DNA of 15,205 nucleotides from MGR-bin208 sp043780275 (GTDB lineage Bacteria > Bacteroidota > Bacteroidia > Chitinophagales > Chitinophagaceae), in the NCBI GenBank assembly GCA_043780275.1, contig JAYWCV010000132.1:1-15205 (forward strand). The letters run 5' to 3'. The notes beneath the pieces were generated by a model, which saw nothing but the letters and a program-made list of their open reading frames with translations, had not been told where the DNA came from and did not search any database. Positions 8,888 through 15,205 of this stretch are shown here, piece after piece (position 1 is the stretch's first letter; every line of letters starts with the position of its first letter). Made by a program: the position numbers and the translations under genes.

Positions 8888-9268
8888 ATGGATAAAAAAA
8901 TACTGATCGTAGACGACGAAGCACATATCCGGATGCTGATAGAACAAACACTGGAAGAACTGGAAGATGAAGGAGTGGAATTTCTATCTGCCGAAAACGG
9001 AGAAATTGCGTTGGAGATTATTCAAAAAGAAAATCCACAGATGGTTTTTCTCGATGTGATGATGCCAAAAATGAATGGTATGGAAGTTTGCCGCAGGGTA
9101 AAAAAAGAACTGGGAATGGAGAATGTGTTTATTGTATTACTCACTGCCAAAGGGCAGGAAACAGACCGGCAAAAAGGATTGGATGTTGGTGCCGATATAT
9201 ACATGACCAAACCTTTTGACCCCGAAGTATTGTTGAATAAAGCAAGGGAGGTTTTAGGTATTTCATAA
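8888..9268 (+). CDS. CheY-like single-domain response regulator
   Basis: 126 aa consisting only of a receiver domain. It has the acidic pocket D9/D10, phospho-acceptor D56 in FLDVMMP, the switch Thr T86 in LLTAK and the conserved K108 in MTKPF, so it should be phosphorylatable. There is no DNA-binding or enzymatic output domain. It must therefore act by protein-protein contact or as a phosphorelay shuttle. It starts 39 bases after the giant hybrid kinase and ends 66 bases before the cyclase, all on the same strand, with no visible terminator, so co-transcription is likely. The natural inference is that it takes phosphate from the kinase core (or from REC1 via a phosphotransferase) and may control the neighbouring cyclase. 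Partner choice is not shown by the sequence. Confidence 0.93.
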   Translation: MDKKILIVDDEAHIRMLIEQTLEELEDEGVEFLSAENGEIALEIIQKENPQMVFLDVMMPKMNGMEVCRRVKKELGMENVFIVLLTAKGQETDRQKGLDVGADIYMTKPFDPEVLLNKAREVLGIS

Positions 9269-9334
9269 AGGAAACCAATTCCGTAACGTACAATAAAATG
9301 TAGTTCGTTTCAATTACCAACACGTCAAATAATC

Positions 9335-11014
9335 ATGGCTCAACCAACATTAAAATCATTGCTGGGTAAAAGGAGTGAAACAACAGCCTGGATTCAGTCT
9401 TGGGCCGACATGACAAAGTCTGAAATTGTTGTTGAAGACAGTCAGCATACTATTTTATTTGGAACTATATCAACCAACGAACCACAAACTTTCCCCGTTA
9501 CTCTGTATGATGAAATTGCAGGCTATGTAAAAGGAGATGAAAATGCTGGCATCATTGCCCCTCTTTTATCCATCATGTTACAGAAAGAAGCAGAGAAAAA
9601 GAAAATGGGAACAGAGGTATTGAACTTATACCAGGAACTGAATGTGATCTATAATTTTTCCGAAAAATTAACGGAGACCATTGATCCGGATGTGATTGCC
9701 CAAATCACACTGGAACAGGCCATCCATTCCATTCCATCCAACAGTGGAGTCATTGTACTTTGGGATGAAGAAGGCAGACAATTAACGGTCCCTGCCACAT
9801 CGGGAGATCGGCTTTTTAACCCGGAAAGTCTCCGCAAAAATTCCGGAATTCTTCTCAAAATAGGGTTGAGTGGCCAGTCTGAAATTATGAGTGATTTGTC
9901 TGTGCTAAAAGAAAAAGGAATTATAGAAAACGATGTGCAATCCCTTATTTATGCGGCTATGAAGGTAAAGCAACGCATTCTGGGAGCCATTATTCTTGCT
10001 GGTAAAGAGGGAGAACAGTATTCTGCGGCGCATCTGAAATTGCTTGTAACACTGGCTCTTCAATCATCTGCTGCTATTGAAAGTGCGTGGCTTTACGAGA
10101 AAAATATCCGGGAAGTAAGAGAGCGGGAAGAAGCCATTCTTCGCATTCATGAAGTAACCAAAAAATTTGTGCCTATTGAATTTATTCGTTCTCTTGGAAA
10201 AGAAAAATTAACCGATGTAAAATTAGGAGACCAGGTAGAAAAAATTGTAACCGTTCTTTTTACAGATATCAGAGACTTTACTACACTATCAGAAAGTATG
10301 ACACCGGAAGAAAATTTCCGGTTTGTATCTACTTTCAATTCACAATTAGGTCCTGTCATTCGGTCCAACAACGGATTTATCAATCAGTATCTCGGCGATT
10401 CCATCATGGCCATTTTCCCCGATGATCCGGCAGATGCAATAGTGGCTGCCATTCAAATGCAGAAAGCAGTACAGGATTTAAATGTAATCCGGATTGCAGA
10501 TGCACTTCCTGTAATTAAGGCAGGTATCGGCATGCATACCGGTCCGCTTATCATGGGCATTACCGGCGATGAACAGCGGTTGGATGCAGCAACTATTTCT
10601 GATACAGTCAATACGGCTGCCCGTATTGAAAGTCTTACAAAATATTTTAAAGCCCCGTTGCTATTAAGTGAAGAAACAATCAACTATTTAACGGGTACAC
10701 ATCAGTTTAATATCCGGAGCCTGGGATTTGTACGATTAAAAGGAAAGCATCAATTGCTTAATATTTTAGAATGTATTGATGGGCATAGTTTAGCAGCTTT
10801 TAATAAAAAAATGACCAGCTTGAAATTATTTAACCAGTCAATTACATTATTTCAAAAACAGGAATTTGAAAAAGCGATCCAATTATTCCAATCAATTTTA
10901 TCAACTGATCCGGATGATTTAACTGCGAATCATTTCCTGGAAAAATCAATAAAATATCTGCGTGATGGGGTGCCGGACAAGTGGTCCGGTGCAGAAGAAA
11001 TGGTCAGCAAATAA
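9335..11014 (+). CDS. GAF-containing class III adenylate/guanylate cyclase
   Basis: 559 aa, no membrane segment seen. Residues 1 to about 95 form an unrecognised small N-terminal domain. A GAF domain follows (about 105-255), then a helical linker, a class III cyclase catalytic domain (about 300-480) and a C-terminal TPR-like helical stretch (about 495-540). Metal-binding aspartates are D311 (FTDIRDF) and D355 (YLGDSIMAIF). The transition-state residues are N426 and R430 (VNTAARIES). The substrate-selecting Lys that usually precedes the GD motif is Q351 (FINQYLGD), and the Thr/Asp position before ISD is Ala. I recall a similar motif (VISDAVNLASR) in a recognised bacterial subfamily of soluble sensor-linked cyclases. 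The reaction is ATP or GTP to the 3',5'-cyclic nucleotide; which one cannot be told from sequence. Position after kinase and response regulator suggests it is their output. Confidence 0.9.
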   Translation: MAQPTLKSLLGKRSETTAWIQSWADMTKSEIVVEDSQHTILFGTISTNEPQTFPVTLYDEIAGYVKGDENAGIIAPLLSIMLQKEAEKKKMGTEVLNLYQELNVIYNFSEKLTETIDPDVIAQITLEQAIHSIPSNSGVIVLWDEEGRQLTVPATSGDRLFNPESLRKNSGILLKIGLSGQSEIMSDLSVLKEKGIIENDVQSLIYAAMKVKQRILGAIILAGKEGEQYSAAHLKLLVTLALQSSAAIESAWLYEKNIREVREREEAILRIHEVTKKFVPIEFIRSLGKEKLTDVKLGDQVEKIVTVLFTDIRDFTTLSESMTPEENFRFVSTFNSQLGPVIRSNNGFINQYLGDSIMAIFPDDPADAIVAAIQMQKAVQDLNVIRIADALPVIKAGIGMHTGPLIMGITGDEQRLDAATISDTVNTAARIESLTKYFKAPLLLSEETINYLTGTHQFNIRSLGFVRLKGKHQLLNILECIDGHSLAAFNKKMTSLKLFNQSITLFQKQEFEKAIQLFQSILSTDPDDLTANHFLEKSIKYLRDGVPDKWSGAEEMVSK

Positions 11015-11027
11015 TTTCTTTATTAGT

Positions 11028-11111
11028 CGGGATATTATAATGGACTTGTTGAAAGTAGAGACAAAGCAAGCTAAGTGGAGTGAGTTTATTATTTTATTAC
11101 CAGTTGTCTGA
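11028..11111 (+). pseudogene. Decayed remnant of a histidine-kinase 3' end (left of palindrome)
   Basis: From about 11041 the + strand reads DLLKVETKQAKWSEFI then ILLPVV and a TGA at 11109-11111. It aligns with the kinase tail ending at 133 (ELKVETKEGEGSEFII, HLPIV, stop). The preceding bases (GGGATATTATAATG) resemble a degraded form of the codons for YDIVK, with the HGG codons apparently lost. As in the intact gene at 1-133, the last Val codon and the stop belong to the palindrome that follows. No start or N-terminal domains are present, so this is debris, not a gene. Confidence 0.7.
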
Positions 11112-11217
11112 ATCACTGATTAATGGGATTTTAAGATTACACAGATGAACGGTATTATTTACGAAATGAAAAAATCTGTGAAATCCATCCATCAGTGGCA
11201 ATCCGTGATTCAGACAA
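11104..11217. repeat. Palindromic interspersed element, copy 2
   Basis: The left arm at 11104-11121 (TTGTCTGAATCACTGATT) pairs with 11200-11217 with one mismatch in 18. An inner stem also exists: CACAGAT near 11140-11146 with ATCTGTG at 11174-11180. This copy is 114 bp against 66 bp for the copy at 126-191. The two share ends and the ATTAATGGGATT and AGATTACACA interior, so copy 1 may be an internally shortened form. Histidine-kinase tail sequence lies on both sides. Confidence 0.85.
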
Positions 11218-11312
11218 ATTATGATATTGTAAAAGCACATGGCGGGGAGCTGAAGGTGGAAACGAAGGAAGGAGAAGGAGCTGAGTTTAGGATTCATTTA
11301 TCAATAGAATAA
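11218..11312 (+). pseudogene. Second histidine-kinase 3'-end remnant (right of palindrome)
   Basis: In frame from 11220 the sequence reads YDIVKAHGGELKVET then KEGEGAEFRIHLSIE, with a TAA stop at 11310-11312. It is the last 30 residues of a kinase of the local family. It matches the nucleotides of 44-120 with few changes, including silent positions. It begins abruptly next to the right arm of the palindrome, with no upstream ATP-binding domain or start codon, so it is a truncated fragment. Its stop lies 10 bases before the start codon of the next kinase. Confidence 0.8.
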
Positions 11313-11322
11313 AAAATAAAGT

Positions 11323-13587
11323 ATGGCGCAAATTACTCTTGAAGTGGAAACAATACCTGTCGAATTAATCAGAAAAATAGATGAATTAAATAAACAGTCA
11401 TGGGAGGTACATATTACACAACCAAAACTTGGGCTTGAGTTAAGCAATCAGGCTAAAGATTTATCAAGTGAAAATAAATATCCTAAAGGACTTGCTTATG
11501 CCATCCGGAATATGGGCGTAAGTCATCGCTATCTCTCCAACCTTGAAACGGCATTATCACTTTCTTTGCAGGCTTTAGATATGTTTGTCCAACTAGGAGA
11601 AAAAAATGGAGAAGCACAGGCCTATATTTCAATTGGGGCTATTTATTATTATATGGGAGATTATGAAAGAGGATTGGATTATTTTTTAAAAGGGTTACGG
11701 CAAAATGAAGAAACTGGGAACAGAGAAGCACAGGCTTATGCACTTAATGGTGCCGGATATATTTATAGTACCCTTGGCGATAATAAAAAAGGAATTGAGT
11801 TACTTCAAAGAGCTTTGATGTTAAGCAAGGAAGTTGGGGTATCTCAGGATCTACAACCAAGAGTACTTGAAAGTATGGCTACTGTCTATTTGAATGATAA
11901 ACAAATGGATAAAGCTTTTGAGACATATCTTGAGTGTCTCCAAATAAGTGAACAATCATCCCAAAAAGTTTTGAAAGGGGATGCTCTTTTTGGAATTGGT
12001 CTGCTTTTTTTAAGACAAAACCGGTTGAATGATTCAAAAAAATATTTTTTACAAAGTCTTGCTAATAGCATGGAAATCGGTTATAAAGTAGGTGAAGCTG
12101 ATTGCTTATTGCATTTGGGAAAATTATCTTTCCAGCAGGAAGATATAGAACAGGCAAAAGATCATTTGCTTGAATCGCTTAAAGTTGCTGAAGACATAAA
12201 AGCAAAAGCGATTCTTTACAAAACGCATGAAGCACTTGCAGAGTTATATGAAAAAAATGAAGACACCCGGTCTTTTGTAAAACACTATAAGCTTTTTCAT
12301 AAATTTAAATCAGAAGTTTTTAATGAGGAGCAGGAAAATAAACAGAAGTACCTGAACATTCAAAATGAAATAGAGAAACTGCAACGGGAAACAGAAATAA
12401 ATCGCCTGACAAATGTAGTAATGAAGGAAAAGAATGAAGAACTGGAAAAGAAAACGGTAGAGCTTGAACAATCCTATAACACAGTCTCGGTCTTAAGTCA
12501 AATAGGGAAAGAAATTACTTCAACACTGAATCTGGATACAATCTTAAATACCGTGTATGAAAAAGTTAATGAGTTGATGGATGCCAGTATTTTTGGTATT
12601 GGAATTTATAATTCCGAAAATGAAACAATTAGCTATCGCCTTGCAATTGAAAAAGGTATTCGCTATCAGCCTTATGAAAGAACGATGGAGAATAAAAATC
12701 AATTCCCGGTATGGTGTATTGAAAATCAAAAAGAAATATTTATCAATGATGTTAGAAAAGAATATTCACATTATGTTAGTCAGTATATAGAAGAATCAGG
12801 AACGCTCGAAGATGGGACTTTATCAACAGTACCCATATCGTTTATTTACTTGCCACTAATCATCAAAGAAAAAATATTTGGCCTTATTACTGTTCAATCA
12901 TATAGCAAAGACGCATATGGTCATCATCATTTAGATATTCTTAAAACACTGGCTTCTTATACTTCTGCTGCATTATATAATGCAAAATCTTTTGAAGATT
13001 TACAAAACACACTAAACGAGCTGAAGCTGACACAGGATCAACTTATCCAATCCGAAAAAATGGCTTCCTTGGGCGAACTCACCGCAGGCATTGCCCATGA
13101 AATTCAAAACCCATTGAACTTTGTTAATAATTTTTCGGAAGTAAATAAAGAATTGATTGCAGAATTAAAAAGTGAAAAATCAAAAGGAATAAGTGAAAGA
13201 GATGAAAGACTGGAAGATGAATTATTGAGTGACATAGATCAGAATCTCGAAAAAATTAATCATCATGGCAATAGAGCATCTGATATTGTAAAAGGAATGC
13301 TGCAACACAGCCGTAGTAGCAACGGAGTAAAAGAACCAACGGATATTAATAAACTGGCAGATGAATATTTACGATTAGCATATCATGGATTGCGGGCAAA
13401 AGACAAATCATTTAATGCCACCATGAAAACAGATTTTGATGAAACAATTGGCAACATCAATATCATTCCGCAGGATATTGGAAGAGTTGTGTTGAATTTG
13501 ATTACAAATGCGTTTTATGCAGCCCCCCTGCCCCCCGAAGGGGGTTCCCGGACCCTGATTATAAACACAGCCCTACTGTTTGGATGA
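11323..13587 (+). CDS. Cytoplasmic TPR-GAF histidine kinase, N-terminal piece of a frame-split gene
   Basis: 754 aa starting at MAQITLEVET, without signal peptide or membrane segment. About seven TPR-type helical repeats (roughly 45-300) are followed by a coiled coil (about 325-395), a GAF domain (about 390-555), a second coil, HisKA with H592 in IAHEIQNPLNF, and the start of HATPase_c with N-box N729 in NLITNAFYA. The frame then runs through a GC-rich hairpin (AAPLPPEGGSR) and ends with residues that do not fit the family. The missing G1 and G2 boxes lie in the -1 frame just downstream (see 13584-13826). One extra base in the hairpin would restore a protein of 834 aa. In the -1 frame, DPDYKHSPTVW leads directly to the next entry's first Met. 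As written this product cannot bind ATP properly alone. The split could be a true mutation, phase variation or a sequencing error. Confidence 0.88.
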   Translation: MAQITLEVETIPVELIRKIDELNKQSWEVHITQPKLGLELSNQAKDLSSENKYPKGLAYAIRNMGVSHRYLSNLETALSLSLQALDMFVQLGEKNGEAQAYISIGAIYYYMGDYERGLDYFLKGLRQNEETGNREAQAYALNGAGYIYSTLGDNKKGIELLQRALMLSKEVGVSQDLQPRVLESMATVYLNDKQMDKAFETYLECLQISEQSSQKVLKGDALFGIGLLFLRQNRLNDSKKYFLQSLANSMEIGYKVGEADCLLHLGKLSFQQEDIEQAKDHLLESLKVAEDIKAKAILYKTHEALAELYEKNEDTRSFVKHYKLFHKFKSEVFNEEQENKQKYLNIQNEIEKLQRETEINRLTNVVMKEKNEELEKKTVELEQSYNTVSVLSQIGKEITSTLNLDTILNTVYEKVNELMDASIFGIGIYNSENETISYRLAIEKGIRYQPYERTMENKNQFPVWCIENQKEIFINDVRKEYSHYVSQYIEESGTLEDGTLSTVPISFIYLPLIIKEKIFGLITVQSYSKDAYGHHHLDILKTLASYTSAALYNAKSFEDLQNTLNELKLTQDQLIQSEKMASLGELTAGIAHEIQNPLNFVNNFSEVNKELIAELKSEKSKGISERDERLEDELLSDIDQNLEKINHHGNRASDIVKGMLQHSRSSNGVKEPTDINKLADEYLRLAYHGLRAKDKSFNATMKTDFDETIGNINIIPQDIGRVVLNLITNAFYAAPLPPEGGSRTLIINTALLFG
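13523..13551. repeat. GC-rich hairpin with C6/G5 tracts inside the kinase gene
   Basis: Two runs of six C (13523-13528 and 13531-13536) and a run of five G (13540-13544) form a stem of CCCCC with GGGGG around a CGAA loop, followed by TTCCCGG. The base composition is utterly unlike the AT-rich gene around it. It sits between the N-box and the G1 box of the HATPase domain, where this kinase family tolerates variable loops. From memory, C-rich/G-rich palindromes of this kind are dispersed in Bacteroidota genomes. The reading frame changes somewhere within it. Confidence 0.75.
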
Positions 13588-13826
13588 GTACAAAAAAAGA
13601 AGGGAATAAAATATTGATCTCGGTTCGTGATAATGGTCCGGGTATTCCCAAAAAAATACTCGATAAAATATTTCAACCTTTCTTTACCACCAAACCCACC
13701 GGACAGGGAACAGGACTGGGCTTATCTTTAAGCTATGACATCATTAAAGCACATGGTGGGGAGTTGAAGGTGGAAACTGAGGAAGGAGAAGGAGCAATAT
13801 TTATTATTCAATTACCATTAACATAA
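13584..13826 (+). CDS. HATPase C-terminal piece of the frame-split TPR-GAF kinase
   Basis: 80 aa carrying the rest of the ATP-binding domain: G1 box DNGPGIP (D16), F-box region FQPFFTTK and G2 box GQGTGLGLSLS (about 40-50), ending KVETEEGEG and IIQLPLT. It continues in the -1 frame the domain started by the upstream ORF. Its ATG overlaps the upstream stop as ATGA (13584-13587), which would permit translational coupling. However, this Met is just the internal residue of VWMSTKK in the ancestral fused protein, so I read it as the C-terminus of one broken or phase-variable gene rather than an independent gene. Whether the two pieces could reassemble into a working kinase is unknown. Confidence 0.8.
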   Translation: MSTKKEGNKILISVRDNGPGIPKKILDKIFQPFFTTKPTGQGTGLGLSLSYDIIKAHGGELKVETEEGEGAIFIIQLPLT

Positions 13827-13834
13827 ATAACCAG

Positions 13835-15205
13835 ATGAAATCATTGTTTAAATTAATGTCACTCGTTTTAGTACCTGCCTTTTCCATAGCCCAGGTAAAT
13901 CCCCTTTTCATTGAGCCGACCAAAAAGCAAGCAGACAGTTTACAAATGGAGCTAAAAAAAGATATAAACGATACGCTTCGAATGGCAGCCTATAGAGAGC
14001 TTGCACTTTATTATTTAGATATTAACTCAGACAGCGCCTTATTTTTTATTGAAAAAGACCTGCCGCTTGCAAAAAAATTGAACTTAAAATTATGGGAATC
14101 CGATGCATATGATTTAATGGCGATCATAACAAGTAATCAGGGCAACTATGCCCGGTCTTTAAAATCTTATAATGCAGCATTTCAAATAGCGGAAAATAGT
14201 GATTGTGAAAAGAACATCTGGAATATCTCAAAATTTACGGATAGCAAATTGCCTGAATTTGCCCGGCTAAGTATGCTGGCTACTATTCAAAGTGATGCCG
14301 CCAGTTTATATGATGCCACAGAGAATCGTGACATGCAGCTTAAAACCATTCAGGATTGTTTAAAAACTGCATTCAGGATAAATGACAAAACACTTCTTTC
14401 ACAAGCTTTCAGGGGGCTGGCTGGAATATACTTACGAGAGAACCAATTGGATTCAGCATTGGCTTACTATAACAAATCTCTTGCCTATTCAGAACAGGCA
14501 GGGTATAATAAGTATCGGAGCAGTTCCTTTAATAGTATTGGTGACATCTATTTGAAGAAAAAGTTACCAAAATTGGCATTGGATAATTATTTAATCGCAT
14601 TACAATCAAGTATAGAACAAAATAATTTCGTCAACATGGGGCTTACATATGTAGCTATAGCCAATTATTATAACAAACTTGGTGAAAATGATTCTGCGCT
14701 TTATTATGCCAAATTAGGTTTAGCTACGACCCAAAATACGGGTCATGCAAATTACCTTATTATGGCTTATAGCTCTTTAGCAACTATTTATAAGAGCCAA
14801 AACAAATCAGATAGCGCATTTATATACCTGCAGTTTGCTACGGCTGCGAAAGACTCTTTATTGAGCCTGGAAAAAATCAAGCAAATACAAAATATAGGTT
14901 TCGATGAACAGATTCGTTTACAGGAATTGGAAAAGGAAAAAATGGAGAATCAAAATAAAGTCAGGACTTACGGAATGCTGACAGGACTGGGAGTTTTTCT
15001 TGCAATTGGTATGATACTCTACCGAAACAACCGTCAAAAACAAAAAGCAAACAAAGTTTTAGAGACTACTTTGATAAATTTAAAATCTACCCAATCCCAA
15101 CTTATCCAATCAGAAAAAATGGCCAGCCTTGGAGAACTTACCGCCGGCATTGCTCATGAAATTCAAAACCCATTAAACTTCGTAAATAATTTTTCTGAAG
15201 TAAAC
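13835..15205 (+). CDS. Membrane TPR histidine kinase, 5' part (continues past window end)
   Basis: An open frame of 457 codons to the window edge without a stop. A Sec signal peptide is visible at 1-19 (MKSLFKLMSLVLVPAFSIA, then Q). TPR-like helical repeats span about 45-355, a coiled coil precedes one membrane helix at about 381-398 (MLTGLGVFLAIGMILY), and a cytoplasmic coil leads to HisKA with phospho-His H441 in IAHEIQNPLNF. The topology is an exported TPR sensor, one membrane crossing and a cytoplasmic kinase. The HATPase domain should follow outside the window. The 36 residues from QLIQSEKM to SEVN are identical to those in the upstream TPR-GAF kinase. Nucleotides differ at silent sites, including a TCC/AGC serine switch, so identity reflects constraint rather than recent copying. 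It starts 8 bases after the previous stop, so the two are probably co-transcribed. Confidence 0.92.
   Translation, partial: MKSLFKLMSLVLVPAFSIAQVNPLFIEPTKKQADSLQMELKKDINDTLRMAAYRELALYYLDINSDSALFFIEKDLPLAKKLNLKLWESDAYDLMAIITSNQGNYARSLKSYNAAFQIAENSDCEKNIWNISKFTDSKLPEFARLSMLATIQSDAASLYDATENRDMQLKTIQDCLKTAFRINDKTLLSQAFRGLAGIYLRENQLDSALAYYNKSLAYSEQAGYNKYRSSSFNSIGDIYLKKKLPKLALDNYLIALQSSIEQNNFVNMGLTYVAIANYYNKLGENDSALYYAKLGLATTQNTGHANYLIMAYSSLATIYKSQNKSDSAFIYLQFATAAKDSLLSLEKIKQIQNIGFDEQIRLQELEKEKMENQNKVRTYGMLTGLGVFLAIGMILYRNNRQKQKANKVLETTLINLKSTQSQLIQSEKMASLGELTAGIAHEIQNPLNFVNNFSEVN

Noticed and set aside
12581..12790. Out-of-frame + strand ORF of 69 aa
   Set aside because: Lies wholly inside the GAF domain of the TPR-GAF kinase in another frame; no recognisable domain.
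13519..13551. Programmed -1 ribosomal frameshift in the split kinase
   Set aside because: The needed shift is -1 and a hairpin is present, but no in-frame X XXY YYZ heptamer of the usual kind is found; tract-length change or sequence error is simpler.
13584..13826. Independent small ATPase gene
   Set aside because: It begins in the middle of an HATPase domain and completes the domain begun in the preceding frame; its start Met is an internal residue of the family consensus.

Overview
The window looks like chromosomal DNA of a Bacteroidota bacterium, most likely a member of Chitinophagaceae or a close relative. The evidence is AT-rich intergenic DNA, weak Shine-Dalgarno signals, histidine kinases with the H-box form AHEIQNPLNFVNNFSEVN, TPR-GAF-kinase architectures, and palindromes with TTGTCTGAATCAC ends. 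The phylum call rests on recalled family features, not a search. Every supported gene is on the + strand and every one is a signal-transduction gene.

Layout. 1-133: 3' end of a histidine kinase whose last codon and stop lie inside a 66-bp palindromic element (126-191). 192-511: AT-rich leader with a pair of related T/A-rich motifs and a tentative promoter. 512-8848: a giant cytoplasmic hybrid histidine kinase of 2778 aa with thirteen tandem GAF domains, HisKA, HATPase, a receiver and a truncated, apparently dead second receiver. 8888-9268: a CheY-like single-domain response regulator. 9335-11014: a GAF-containing class III nucleotide cyclase. 11015-11322: no intact gene, but two remnants of histidine-kinase 3' ends flanking a second copy of the palindrome. 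11323-13826: a cytoplasmic TPR-GAF-histidine kinase split into two reading frames at a GC-rich hairpin in its ATP-binding domain. 13835-15205: 5' part of a secreted-TPR/membrane histidine kinase that runs off the window.

Working model (inference). The giant GAF array integrates small-molecule or conformational inputs. Its kinase core phosphorylates its own receiver and perhaps the free CheY-like protein, and the adjacent cyclase supplies a cyclic-nucleotide output. Nearby TPR kinases share an almost invariant kinase core and look like members of a locally duplicated family; the remnants show that duplication and decay have happened here. The most unusual features are the near-identical 525-bp GAF repeats with a mosaic order of subtypes, and the two kinds of palindrome sitting in or at the ends of kinase genes.
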